From Botryococcus braunii (lineage: Eukaryota; Chlorophyta; Trebouxiophyceae), in contig KV908534.1 of assembly GCA_002005505.1 (NCBI GenBank), forward strand, positions 231,934 through 295,933: a stretch of 64,000 nucleotides of DNA, written 5' to 3'. Under the pieces are notes generated by a model. The model worked only from the letters and a program-made list of their open reading frames with translations. It did not search any database and had not been told where the DNA came from. Below, piece after piece: positions 34,531 through 45,922 of this stretch (position 1 is the first letter of the stretch; each line of letters begins with the position of its first letter). The translations under genes were made by a program, and so were the position numbers.

Positions 34531-36627
34531 CTTCCAAGATAGAGCAACCCCGGCGGCGGCACTCCCCTCCCCCGCAGAGCGGATAGTACCAACCAAGGCA
34601 CAAAGAGAGAGCGTTGGCAGACAACGGTGCGCCGGGTGCGAACACCCACCAATCACCACGCCATTGATGATTGGACAAGGAGCCTCGTAGTCGGACGGAT
34701 GCCGACTCAAAGCGTCAGCCACCACATTGGACGTCCCTGGGGCATAGTCCATGCGAAAATTGAACCGCGAAAGGAACTCGGCCCACCTGGTTTGCCGTCT
34801 ACTTAAAGTAGGCAAAGTGTCCAAGTAAGGGATAGCCTTGTGGTCCGTGACCACACGAAACTCAGGGGCCCCCTCCAGGTAGCACCTCCAGACTGTCAAT
34901 GCATGCACCACAGCGAGAAGTTCTTGCTCCCTAGTAGGATAGTTAACCTCAGCGGGAGTCAAACGACGACTCTCGTAGGCAACTGGGCGACCCTCCTGGT
35001 ACAACACGGCCCCCAACCCTGCCAAAGACGCATCGCAATGGACCTCAAACGGCTTTGAGAAGTCAGGATACGCTAAGCAAGGTGCATGTGTCAAGGCATG
35101 TTTAATCTCGGTAAACGCCCGAACACACCCAGCACTCCATACCCAGGTCACACCTTGGCGTAGGAGTCTGTACAGTGGCGATGCAAGTGCTGCAAAATTG
35201 CGAACAAACTTGCGAAAGTAAGTTGCCAGCCCCAGGAAAGACCGCAACTCGCCAACATTCTTCGGTGTGCTCCAATTAGCAACTGAAGCCACCTTACGTG
35301 GGTCCACTTTAATCCCATCTGCTGAGACTAAATGGCCCAAGTACTCCAGCTCATCCTTGGCGAAAGAGCACTTCTTTAGGTTAGCATACAACTTATGCTG
35401 CCGCAACAGTTCAAGGACTTTGCGGAGATGCTCCCTATGCTCTTCAATGGACTTGCTGTAGATGAGGATGTCATCAAGGTACACGAGCACAAACTTGTGC
35501 AGGTAAGGAGCAAAGATAGCAATCATGGCAGTTTGAAACGTGGCCGGGGCATTAGTCAGCCCAAATGGCAAAACCCGCCACTCGAACAACCCCGCGGGTG
35601 TTCTGAAAGCTGTCTTTGGCATATCCTCATCTGTGATCCGGATCTGGTGATAGCCAGACGTGAGGTCAAGACTAGAGAACACTGTAGAACCCTGCAGTTG
35701 ATCAAGAGTTTCATCGATACGAGGCATCGGATACCTGTTCTTGACCGTCTGTCGATTCAAAGCTCGGTAATCAATGACCATCCGGAGGATTCCATCCTTC
35801 TTTTGCACAAAAAGAATGGGCGCACCATAGGGTGATGTAGACGGCTGTATATACCCTTTGTCCAACAATAGCTTTGTCTGGCGTAACGCCTCATCATACT
35901 CTCAGCGTGAAAGCCGGTACAACGGACGAGACGGTGGACGAGCATGTGGATCGCTCAAGGGTATAGTGTGTCTAACCCCTTGCCTCTCAGGCGGAAGGTG
36001 CGGGACATCTTCAGGGAAAACATCTTGGAATTCACTGAGTATGTCAACAACAGGAGAGTTGGGAGAAGGAATGGAGACATTCGGATCGGTAGATAGATCG
36101 GTTACAATTGCCAGAAAGGACTGGCAGCCCTTCCTGCTTAACCTTCTAGCCTGCACTGCAGACAAAACCAATCTAGGCACATCCTCCACTTCTGAACCCT
36201 TCAAAGGCCTCTCCTCCTTAGGCGGGCAACGCAAAACGAACGGCTTGTTCTTTCTTGTATACCCCCTAACGGTGTCCTCTTCAAACATGAGATTTGCACG
36301 GAATGTCTTTAACCAGGGAGTCCCCAACAGCACATTCCAATCCATGGCAAAGTCTAGCACAAGACACGACACCTTAGCAAACTGTACCCCCTGGATGACA
36401 ATGTCTAAGACAGCACATCCGATGTGGTTTACAGTTCTCCCGTCAGCCAACTTAATGCTTAAAGAATCCCCCTTCGGCGGCACAATCTCCAAGTGAAGGG
36501 CTTTAGCAAAGTCTGCACTGACCACATTGCAAGAAGCTCCCGAGTCCAGCATCGCCGTGGCCTTGCTCCCCTGCACCTCGGCAGGAAACACCAAGCTGTG
36601 ACACGGCTTCTTGACAAGCAAATGCAT
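34462..36627 (-). pseudogene. Gypsy E protease, RT and RNase H
   Basis: Protease MLDSGASCNVVSADF near 36550; RT from S-T-S-P-Y-G-A-P-I-L-F through [11 protein letters not shown] near 35470; RNase H (EVHCDASLAGLGAVLYQ, then R-E-Q-E-L-L-A-V-V-H). A single in-frame TGA near 35900 separates protease from RT. The frame then runs to 34462, where it is out of register with integrase. Confidence 0.92.
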
Positions 36628-36651
36628 GAATAGACGTCAAACATGCAAGGC

Positions 36652-36864
36652 TTACATCGCCAAGCGAAGGCCCACACCTTCAAGCATAAGAAGGTCCCGT
36701 GCCCGGGCTTGTCTTCTTGCCAGAAGACCCCTTCTTGGCCTCTTGCCGGGGCAGTCGAATACAAAGTGGTCTGGGTTGCATCTGAAGCAAACTCCCCGAG
36801 CCAGCTTGCATGTTGCCTCCCGCATGTCCAGGCTTAGGCCATGCTTCTTTTGAAGCTTGGCCAA
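36652..36864 (-). pseudogene. Gypsy E gag zinc-knuckle remnant
   Basis: C-F-R-C-N-P-D-H-F-V-F-D-C near 36740-36790: a CCHC knuckle with three rather than four residues between the second Cys and His. The matrix and capsid parts of gag are not recognisable upstream. Confidence 0.7.
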
Positions 36865-37933
36865 GTGCCGTATGCCTCCTGTAGGAGGTGGTTGCTGGCA
36901 GGATGCTTTGTCCCCCGGTCCCGAGGAATTTCCCCTTCCTCGCGTTCAGCCACCTTCTCCTTTTCCTTGGAGACACCTGAGCACATCGCCTACAAAGATT
37001 CAGCATATGTGGTAGCTTCACCACCCCCGCCACATCGCTCATTGCACGCCACACCGGCAACTTGCATAGTGAGGTGAAGCAGAGCGGGTTTCAGACTAGC
37101 CCAAGAGGACAAATCTTTCATGAGGCAATGATGGAAGCCAAACCCCCACGTAAAGCTCAACCACATTTATGGCAGCTCCCAAAGCCCCATAAATGCACAA
37201 AATCTTAATTGAAGAACCCGATTGCCGTGGAACCCCGAACCAAATCGACCATCCACGCAAAGTTTGTGTTCAATCAACAAGATGCCACAAATTCAGCCGA
37301 GCACTAAACAGCCTTTCAAAAGAGAAAGCTTTTCAGTTCCATGCTACTCGGTGTCAATCAACAAAGCAAGACCGCGTCATATCCGTGTAATATCCGTGTA
37401 GGATCGGCATCCGGAAAAGTTGACACTTTACCACCGAAATCCCAACGATATGCTCGAAACACCAAAGTTTCATCAAGGCAATGCAAGTTGATAACATTTG
37501 CAAAGGGTTAGCAACCCAAAGTACACCAAATGAGGGGAAGCGTACACTCACTATCGTGAAGTGCCATCTTCCTCCCCCACCGTCCCCACGGAGACGACGG
37601 AGCCAAACGCCATTAGAAAGATTACAGAAAAAATCCGTACTTTCTGGCTTGGATCCACACACCAAGCGCGGCGTCGACCCTCGCAGGCCACAACCATCCC
37701 CGTCATCGGAACTTATATGGGTGCGAAGAATGGATTCTCCCAACCAAAGTCCATGAACTAGATACCAAGATGTTGTTGATCCTTCGATCTAGTGGGAAAC
37801 AACCCAAATAGAACGACAGGCAACAACGAAGACACACTGAAGCATCGACACCATCCGCAAGACACACTTAAGCGTCAAACAGGATCAACAACCAACATCG
37901 CAAATCCACCGACTTGGATATGGGCCACCAAAA
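36865..37933 (-). other. Gypsy E leader and eroded gag region
   Basis: About 1.07 kb between the 5' LTR and the zinc knuckle. Frames here are short and not clearly gag-like, so gag is deleted or very diverged. The primer-binding site lies immediately left of 37934. Confidence 0.5.
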
Positions 37934-38099
37934 TGTAATATTCTTGCAAAGGATGGCCCTGCACCGACGAAAAGTGCTAGTATGGTCCGAGCACCATACC
38001 ATATATAGTGCGAGCCTATGAGGCTACACCCAGTACCAATGTACCGCCCGGCACGTGCGGGGCCGATCCCCGGCACCGTCTGCCTACCGGCGCGCTACA
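37934..38099 (-). repeat. 5' LTR of gypsy E (166 bp)
   Basis: Same length and sequence as 32480-32645 apart from differences I could not see by eye. Confidence 0.96.
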
Positions 38100-38104
38100 C
38101 AAGG

Positions 38105-38835
38105 TTAGACTTGGCACTCTTTAAGGCAGACTGCAGCCCCTCAACCCATTCAGAAACGGCAGGATTCACAGAACGTGAGGGAACAGCAGAAGACAAGGGA
38201 GTAAGGGGATGGCGCCCATGATTCAGGAAGAAGGGTGTCTGCAGTGTTGAAGCCTGAAGTGAGTTATTATATGCAAACTCCACCATACTCAAATACTTGC
38301 ACCAGTCATCCTGCCTGGGACCCACAAACCCTCTCAGCATGTCTTCCATGGTCCTGTTCATTCTCTCTGTCTGCCCATCCGTCTGAGGGTGGTAAGCAGT
38401 AGCCATAGCAATCTCAGTACCCAATATTTTCACAAAGGCCTTCCAAAAATGGCTAGTGAACCTTGGATCTCTATCACTCACAATGGAGGTAGGCATTCCA
38501 AATCTCACAAAGACCCTGTCAACAAACCGTTGTGCAAGTTGAGGTGCAGTGATGGTTTTAGTGCATGCAGCCAAGACACACAACTTAGAAAACCTATCAA
38601 CAAATACCACAATAGAGTCAAAACCACAGCAGACAGGTAAATCAGTCACTAAGTCAAGGGAAATATTCTGCCAAGGTCCATCCGGAATAGGCAGTGGCTG
38701 AAGTAGACCATAAGGTACGGCTCCAGTCCCCTTAGTGCGCTGGCAGGTGTCACAAAGACCTGCAAAAGTCCCTGACTGATGAGCTGAGACGTGGCCACCA
38801 AAATTCCCTGCACACTAATTCATACATCTTATTAA
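38105..38835 (-). pseudogene. Gypsy C integrase, N-terminal and catalytic part
   Basis: Zinc domain partly out of frame (E-C-H-A-T-P-F-G, then C-D-T-C-Q-R-T-K) and catalytic core (NISLDLVTDLPVCCGFDSIV, IVSDRDPRFTSHFW, HPQTDGQTERMN). Interrupted by gypsy E at S-N-L; it resumes at 32479. Confidence 0.9.
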
Positions 38836-41545
38836 TCCCAAGATGGCCGAAAGGGGGTGGCATGACACTCTCTCAGTACCTTCTCTCGCAATGCATCAGT
38901 GACATACACTCTACCTGACTGCACCGAATAAGGGACAGTGTCTCTCATCACCAAAACACCTTCTTCCACAAGTTCAGCAACTGTGGGATCAGAAACACAC
39001 GGCAAAGCAATTTCTGGTAGGAGGGACGAGACAGAAACAGAGGAGACATGCATTACTGCCAAATCAACACGCCTAGACAAAGCATCTGCAACAACATTAT
39101 CAGTGCCCTTCACATATTTAATATCAGGCATGAATCTCATGATTTCAGTAAGCCATCTTTCCTGCCTACTAGTCCTAACAGGAGCAGTCAGTAAGTACTT
39201 TAAAGCCTGCTGATCAGTGTGAACTGTAAATTTAGCTCCCATCAACAAATGTTTCCATTTAAGCAAAGCATGAACAAGAGCCAATAATTCTCTGTCATAT
39301 GGGGCCAACTTTCTCTCAGGGGGCTGGAGTTTCCTGGACTCGAAGGCGACGGGCTGCAGTCCCTGGCCTTGATCCTGCTGCAAAACAGCACCCACAGCAA
39401 AGCCTGAGGCATCTACATGCACAACAAAAGGTTTGTCTAAGTCTGGCATTAACAAACATGGAGGAGAGGACACAAGATCCTTCAATGCAATGAAGGCTTG
39501 GGCTTGGGGTCCCTCCCAAGTCCATGGCACATCCTTTTTGAGCAACTCAGTAAGAGGATAAGCAACATCTGCAAAATGATCTATAAATGTATCATAGTAT
39601 TGAGTCAAGCCTAAGAAACCTCTCAACTGTGACACATTCAAGGGAGTGGGCCAGTCCCGGATGGCTGCAACCTTCCTCGGATCCACCATAATCCCTTGGG
39701 GTGTCAACAAGTGTCCCAAGTATTCCACCTGCTTAGAAACAAACTCACATTTAGATCTTTTACAATAGAATTTATGTTCCCTAAGCACTGACAGGATAAT
39801 ACGTAAGTGCTCCATGTGTTCTTCAACAGACTTAGAATATATCAGGATGTCATCCAGGTAAACCAACACAAACCTATCAAGAAAGGGAGCCAGGATAGAA
39901 TCATAACAGATTGGAAAGTGGCAGGAGCATTAGTTAACCCAAAAGGCATAACAGTGAACTCATAATGACCATAACGGGTTTTAAAAGCAGTCTTTTCTAT
40001 GCTATCCTCATGCATACGAATCTGGTGGTAGCCAGAGGCAAGGTCAAGCTTAGAAAACACACAACTTCCATGCAACTGCTCAAACATTTCATCAATCCTA
40101 GATAGAGGGTGTTGATTTCTCACTGTAACCCTGTTCAAGGCTCTATAGTCAATACACAAACGCCAACCACCATCCTTCTTCGGGACAAACAGGATAGGTG
40201 CACCAAAAGGGGAAGTCGATGGGCGGATGAAGCCCCTCTCTAGGAGCTCCTGCAACTGTGCACGAAGTTCAGCAAGCTGGCCTCCGGACAGTGGATAAAT
40301 GCGGGAGGCTGGAGGAACTGCGCCCGGCTCCAATCTAATATAGTGGTCTCCAGCACGAGAGGGAGGCAGGCCCTGAGGCAGTCCTGAAAGGACATCTTTA
40401 AATTCCTGCAAAAGCTGCTCCAACTCTGGCACGTTATATGTATTAGTATCTAAGGAGGGTTCGGTCACTGCATTAAGCTGAATCAGATACATTGGTTCAC
40501 CCAACTGGACCAACTCTTCCACTTCTATGGAGGAGATCACATACTCAGGTACACCTGACCTTTGGCAGCCCACAAGTACATGTGTCCTATAAGCATGAAT
40601 CAATGACACTGCATTTTGCTTCCAATTTACAACCGGATTAAACATAGTCAACCAAGGTTTCCCTAAAACAAGGTCATAGTATGCCAACTCTGTGGGGAGA
40701 CAGGTGACTCCAAAATCCAGAGACCCCACAGTCAGGTCAATTGCCACACTACTCTCTACTATAGAGGTCCTACCATCAGCAACACGAATAGCAACATGTG
40801 AACTTAAAGAAGCAGTGGGAAGGGCAAGCTCCTGCACAAGTTTATTATCAATAAAATTTGCAGAGGCCCCACTGTCCAACAAAATCCTGACAGGTCTATC
40901 AGCAAGAATTCCCTCAAATTCAATGCACGTAGAGGAAAGATCAGGACCATTCACAGTCTGGCTAGTGTTTAACTGTACAAAAGAGTCAAAAGAAGTTGCG
41001 GGCAGGGGTTTCTTCTTCACACTAAGACAACCAGTCTGAACCAGGCAACGATATAAGGGCAAGCCTGTATGGGAACTGCAGTGGGGTGAGCTCTTAAAGG
41101 TGGAAGTAAGACCCAGTGCATCCAAAACAGAAGCCGAGAGCAATACATCATAAGATTGATGTTGTGTAGTCCCTTCCAGCACCTGTTCTCAGTGGCTCAG
41201 GCAAGAGTGCACAGTCAATCTAGTACCTGGCAGTAGCTGTGACACAAGCTGGCTAACAGTACACTCCCTGTTACTACCATCAACAAACAAGACAACATGA
41301 GCATCACTAGAAAGAAGGTGAGGAGCTGCATCTCTCTTATACATGCACACAGGATTGATCAAGTCACTGGCATGGGGGGATGTCTGAAACTCTCTACACA
41401 AACCATGCCCATCCACAATATGGGACATGAAAGAATGGCAACAACTGTGAAAGAAATCCTGCAGATTACCAAGCCCATACAAAACAGGAATCCCATACTG
41501 GGTCACTGAACAGTTGGCAGACATCTTAAACAGGCCTCACACTGC
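38832..41545 (-). pseudogene. Gypsy C linker, protease, RT and RNase H
   Basis: On the minus strand: Cys/His linker 41189-41545 (SHIVDGHGLCREFQTSPHAS) with a 1-nt loss near 41526 and an in-frame TGA near 41187; protease [15 protein letters not shown] near 40870; RT core ([31 protein letters not shown]) with a frameshift near 39870; RNase H (VVHVDASGFAVGAVLQQ, H-T-D-Q-Q-A-L). The protease active site is intact here, unlike gypsy F. Confidence 0.92.
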
Positions 41546-41570
41546 TGTAATACCAAAGAAGTCCGACAAA

Positions 41571-42127
41571 TCAAGTTTTATTTGATTTGTGAAAGTGATT
41601 CCTCAACTCAAGGTGTAATTGGAAGCACGGAAGAACGTCGCAGCCACCTCCACGGACCGAGCGGATGCCAAGCCTACACCGTAGGTTTCCAAAAACATTT
41701 CAGTCTGCATAAGCCAAGGATCCAACTTTATTGGATCTCCCTCGAATACAGATGGGTCTGGCAACTTGAGCGAGGGCTTCCCTGAACCTGACGAGGCTGT
41801 AGCCGATGCCGGAGTTGCCGTTGGTATGGGCTGCGGCACGACCACAGGTGCAGGTTGCGCGAGAGAGCACTGAATTAACATCTCAAGTCCCTCTGAAATG
41901 CTCTGAGTGGTATCAACTGGAGGGGAATGCGACGGAACACTAGATCCTAATGCAACGGCTCCTTCGAGCAGGGCACCGATATCTACCAAACGCCTAAGCA
42001 TACAACGAGGATCTACCCATGAACGATCTACATATACATAAGCAAGAAGATCTATGGATGGATCTGGCTCTGCGATGCCAGGACTAGGTGCACGAGCCCT
42101 TGAACCCGAACGAGGATGCCGAGACAT
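41571..42127 (-). pseudogene. Gypsy C gag with large internal deletion
   Basis: Starts M-S-R-H-P-R-S at 42127 and matches the F/B gag to S-V-E-V-A-A-T-F-F-R. It then jumps to the end of the zinc knuckle (C-F-Q-L-H) and the usual TGA at 41571. About 490 bp present in gypsy F (roughly 14358-14848) are missing, including most of capsid and the knuckle. The copy needs gag from elsewhere to move. Confidence 0.88.
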
Positions 42128-42197
42128 CACAATCCGAAAGGAAAAGAAACGCACCACGAACGAACGACAAGGAACTTATTCTTGTCGCCGATACCAC

Positions 42198-42458
42198 TGT
42201 AGCGTTAACTAACCGGAAGAGGTTTTTATGAGACAGTGAGACGTTCGTGGTGTGCAACGAAAGAGTGTTACATGATTGATTCGCAAGCGTACTCTTAAAC
42301 CCAGGGTGGATTGAATTATACTGTACTGCCACAGACGCGTAGTCGGGCAACCGAGCGAACTACTTGAGCGAGGTTGTACTGCGAATCCAGATCACATGGC
42401 AAGTCAAAGAGCAATGCCAAGGACCATACTAGAGCATTATACCCTAGGAAATGCTACA
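42198..42458 (-). repeat. 5' LTR of gypsy C (261 bp)
   Basis: TG...CA ends. The primer-binding site TGGTATCGGCGACAAG (minus strand) lies one base inside the element, left of 42198. Confidence 0.96.
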
Positions 42459-42463
42459 GTGGC

Positions 42464-44780
42464 TGCATCATGTCCAGTGTGTTCCCTCTGCAACGATGAA
42501 CATCTTGTCTGTTTCTGCTGCCCTTCGTGATGGAGCTTGCTTTACCACAGACAGCATGGGTGCATTTACCACAGTCTCTGGCCCGAATGGCTGGAAGATG
42601 CCCGTTAGAGCAGAAAAAGGTCTTTATTATGTACATGACTGCTTATCTGTTCCCCCAGTACAATGGTTGTTACCAGTGGCAGCTGCAGTGAAGAACAAAT
42701 CCAAGAAGAACCTGCAGCATGATTGTGCAAAACGCTTTCTGTGGCACAGCAGAATGGGACATCCGGGTGAACCATGGATGCAGCGCCTGAGCAATGAACA
42801 GCTGGTCACAGGCATTGATACCTCCCTGTCATCCTGTGAGAACTGTCCAACGTATTGTGAAGCATGCATTGAGGGGAAGCACACCCGTCCTCCCTTTGGT
42901 GAAAGTTCCAGGCCTGCAATAAATCCTCTTGACAGAATCCATATTGACACTGTGGGCCCCATTTCACCAGCAGCCATCTCTGGGGAATGTTTTTGGGTGA
43001 CTGTAGATGATGAGGCATCTGGATGGAAGGCTGTCCTACCAGTAAAGTCAAAGGATGTAATTGCCTCAGTTGTCAGGGACCTGATCCTATTTTGGCAGAC
43101 AGAAAGAGGGACAGTTGTCAAGTGCATTCGGTGTGACAGAGGCACAGAATTTATTAATTCCAGATTCAAGGAGTTCTGTGTATCTCAGGGCACTAAGCTG
43201 GAGATGTCTGCCCCCTACACTCCCCAGCAGAACGGGATAGCAGAGCGAGCCAACAGGACCTTGAAGGAGCGAACCAGAACCCTCCTCAATTTTGCTGGTG
43301 CCAGCCCAGTCATGTGGAAAGAGGCCCTAGAAACAGCCTGCATCCTCCTGAATATGGGACCCAGTACAGGCAGGCCTCTCACTCCTTGTGAATTATTCAT
43401 GGGATACAAGCCAGATGTGTCACTTCTTCGTACGTGGGGATGCCTGGCATTTGTGCATGTGCCCGATCAGCAGAGGGGGGTATTTGCACCAAAGGCTGTG
43501 CCTGGCATGTTCACTCGTTATTCCCCAGTGTCCAAGGCATATCGGATTTATCTGGGAGGGGGGGTCTGGAGAGAGAGCAGAGATGTCCAGTTTGTGGAAC
43601 ACATCCGAGGAGCCTCTCGGGTGGGAATGTCTACCCTCCCTGACCAGTCACTACAGTTCTCGTATCCTGAAGGTTTGCCAGCTCAGCAGCACATCAGCGA
43701 CCCGACAGTCTCATCACCTCAGTGCAGCACTCAGAATCAGGTTGACAGAGCTCCCTGCCCCAGCAGCAGACCTGACAGCACCCTCCCAGGACCCCCTGAC
43801 CAAGCTGCAACCGAGCCTGCATGTCAGGGGAAGTCTTCCCAAGAGGAGGGCGCTCCAGAAATTGGTCATGGACCAAGTGAGAAACCACTGCGGCTGGATC
43901 TGGACCAGTCCGGGGCACTGGATACACTTCAGCGACTTGCGCGAGGAGGCTCTGACAGTGGGCAGCATCAACGGACCTTGGAGCGAGCACAGCAGTCCCT
44001 CCGGAATCCACCTCCTGCTACTGTAACTCCGCTTTTGAATGGACCCTCTCGGGCCCAACGCTATGAGCATCGCACTGCTGCTCGCGAGCTCCTGCTGGCA
44101 CAGGAGAAGGGAGAGAGCTGTGAGCGAGTGGGGGTGACTGAATGTGACTCCGAGTCACAGGGACCAGGGGAAGTGCAGGAAAGAGGTCAGGATCCTGAGA
44201 GACCTGAACTACATGTGAGCGATGAGAGGGGGACAGTCTCTGATCAGACTGAAAATGGTCCAAGCGAGCTGAGAAGTATGGGTGGGACCTGTTCAGTGCC
44301 TGAGGGGATTGTTAGAGATGTGAGTTCTGTCTGTTATGCCCAAAGACAATGTGGTGCCAGCCACACAAGTGTGGGCCTTGCTTGTGAGGGTGCGGCTGGG
44401 CCTGCGCCCCAGCGCTCATGTTTGGTGGGGAGCAGACAGAGAGAGAGAGAGACATGGGCACAACACCAAGACAGACCAAGTGTCCAAGCTGTGCAGAGTG
44501 GTTCAATTGCCTGTGAGAGCTCTGACGTGGCTGAAACCAGTCAGACATGTAAGAGTGTGGATGAGGAGGTGAATCGGAAGCTTGGACAGTGTGAGAATTT
44601 GCCTAATTATAAGAGCTTTCCGAGAGATACCTGTGTTTGGGAGGATGATGTGAGAGTGCAAAGCAGTAAGCTCGAAAGGGCAAACTGTGAGTCGAAAAGA
44701 GAGAGAGAGAGCAGCGAGGAAAGTCAGAATCCTCACAACCTGCACCCAGGTGCAATGCGGCGACATTCAGCGAAAGAGTA
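42464..44780 (+). CDS. Copia D protease end and integrase (middle part of split gag-pol)
   Basis: Continues codon for codon from 30977. It has a protease tail, integrase HHCC (H-S-R-M-G-H-P, then C-x2-C), and catalytic D, D, E (HIDTVGP near 42945, CDRGTEF near 43135, PQQNGIAE near 43225). A long Ser/Gln/Glu-rich linker ends with one copy of the Cys motif (QC-E-N-L-P-N-Y ... TCVWEDDV). The frame ends at 44781 because the (AG)7 tract at 44698-44711 puts RT out of register. Confidence 0.9.
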
Positions 44781-45408
44781 GTGGGTGAAAGAGAGAGTGA
44801 GAGCAAGCCAGATCAGGGGAAGCACACAGGGGTACGGTTTGGGAAGATTAGTGTGCCTTCCAGCTTGAGGGAGGCACAGAAGTCCCCGCAGTGGGAATAT
44901 TGGAAGGCTGCTATGCAAGAAGAGCAGAATTCCTTGGATGCCCACGAGGTCATGGAGTATGTCCCTAGACCTCGTGGCCATAAGGTGATTCCAGTTCATT
45001 GGATCTTTTCCGTGAAAATGGATGCCCATGGCAATGTGCTGAGGTTCAAGGCTAGGCTGGTAGCTCAAGGATGCAGGCAAATTCCTGGAGTAGATGTCAT
45101 GGAAGTCTTTGCCCCAACTAGCAGCTATGGATCTAGGAGAGCCTTACTGTCAGTGGCTGCACAAGAGGGTCTTGAAATTCACCAGGTGGATGTCAAGACT
45201 GCGTTCCTGAATGGGGAATTAGAGGAGGAAGTGTATGTCACACAACCTCCTGGGTTTGAAAATGGGGATGGTAACACAGTGTGTCGCTTGAAGAAGGCAT
45301 TGTATGGCCTGAAGCAAGCTCCAAGGGCATGGCATAAGACCCTTAATGAGAAGCTGCATACCATGGGCTATGAAGTGTGCAAGAGTGATGCTGGGGTCTA
45401 TGTGAAGT
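44781..45408 (+). pseudogene. Copia D RT, N-terminal half
   Basis: G-K-H-T-G-V-R-F-G-K-I, HWIFSVKMDAHGNVLRFKAR, QVDVKTAFLNGELEEEVYVT and K-S-D-A-G-V-Y-V, then interrupted by gypsy K at 45409. It is shifted relative to the integrase part by the upstream (AG)n tract. Confidence 0.92.
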
Positions 45409-45706
45409 TGTAACAGGAATAGTCGCGTGTTATAGGAAAATGACCGGACCACGAGGATTTGGACCTCCATAAAGGTCCCTTCGTGAGTTATGTTCCTCCA
45501 CGCCAAGAAGTGGCTACTTCACGCGCCAAGGGAGTGACCCTTACTTGACAAGGCGCATTGGCGATGGAGACAGGGACACACTTAGAACAGGATAGAAGAA
45601 GGCTTTGGCAGAGGAAGGACCGGGCCGGACTGGACGGGTACTGAGGTGGAGCCCAAACAACTTGTAACCATTGTTTTCGCATCCTTTGGCCGTTTCTACT
45701 GTATCA
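45409..45706 (+). repeat. 5' LTR of gypsy K
   Basis: Starts TGTAACAGG and ends CTGTATCA. Followed after one base by the primer-binding site TGGTATCGGCGAG. It is nine bases shorter than the 3' LTR, largely through shorter G/C runs. Confidence 0.96.
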
Positions 45707-45922
45707 CTGGTATCGGCGAGAGGGGCCAAATTTTGAGCTCCTCTCGTTGAAAAAATTTCCCAAAGAAGTTTTTCAGAGAATTCTATAGATTCGGATTGGG
45801 TTAGTTGTGGTGTGTGTGGCGCTTTTAGGGGCCTACGACTCGGGTCACCGAGTTTAGGGCCCCCACCCGGACTTTCTCGATTTCCTGTGTCACCGAGCCT
45901 CGCCAGCACTGACAGCTCAGAA
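45707..45922 (+). other. Gypsy K leader
   Basis: Primer-binding site and untranslated leader. The frame is open upstream of the chosen gag ATG back to 45812, so a longer gag is possible. Confidence 0.7.

Larger units (their letters stand above)
32480..38099 (-). mobile_element. Gypsy E: complete but dead, 5620 bp
   Basis: 166 bp LTRs at 32480-32645 and 37934-38099; target duplication CAAGG at 32475-32479 and 38100-38104. It is inserted in the integrase of gypsy C, same strand. The primer-binding site next to the 5' LTR reads TGGTGGCCCATATCC, unlike the other gypsy elements. The short LTRs and divergent site make it a separate family. Confidence 0.97.
30978..42458 (-). mobile_element. Gypsy C: chromovirus-type element, 11.5 kb with nested E
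   Basis: 261 bp LTRs at 30978-31238 and 42198-42458; target duplication GTGGC at 30973-30977 and 42459-42463. Minus strand, same family as B and F. I noticed one difference between the LTRs, so insertion was recent. Gypsy E accounts for 5.6 kb. The coding sequence is defective: an internal gag deletion, an in-frame stop and several frameshifts. Confidence 0.97.
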
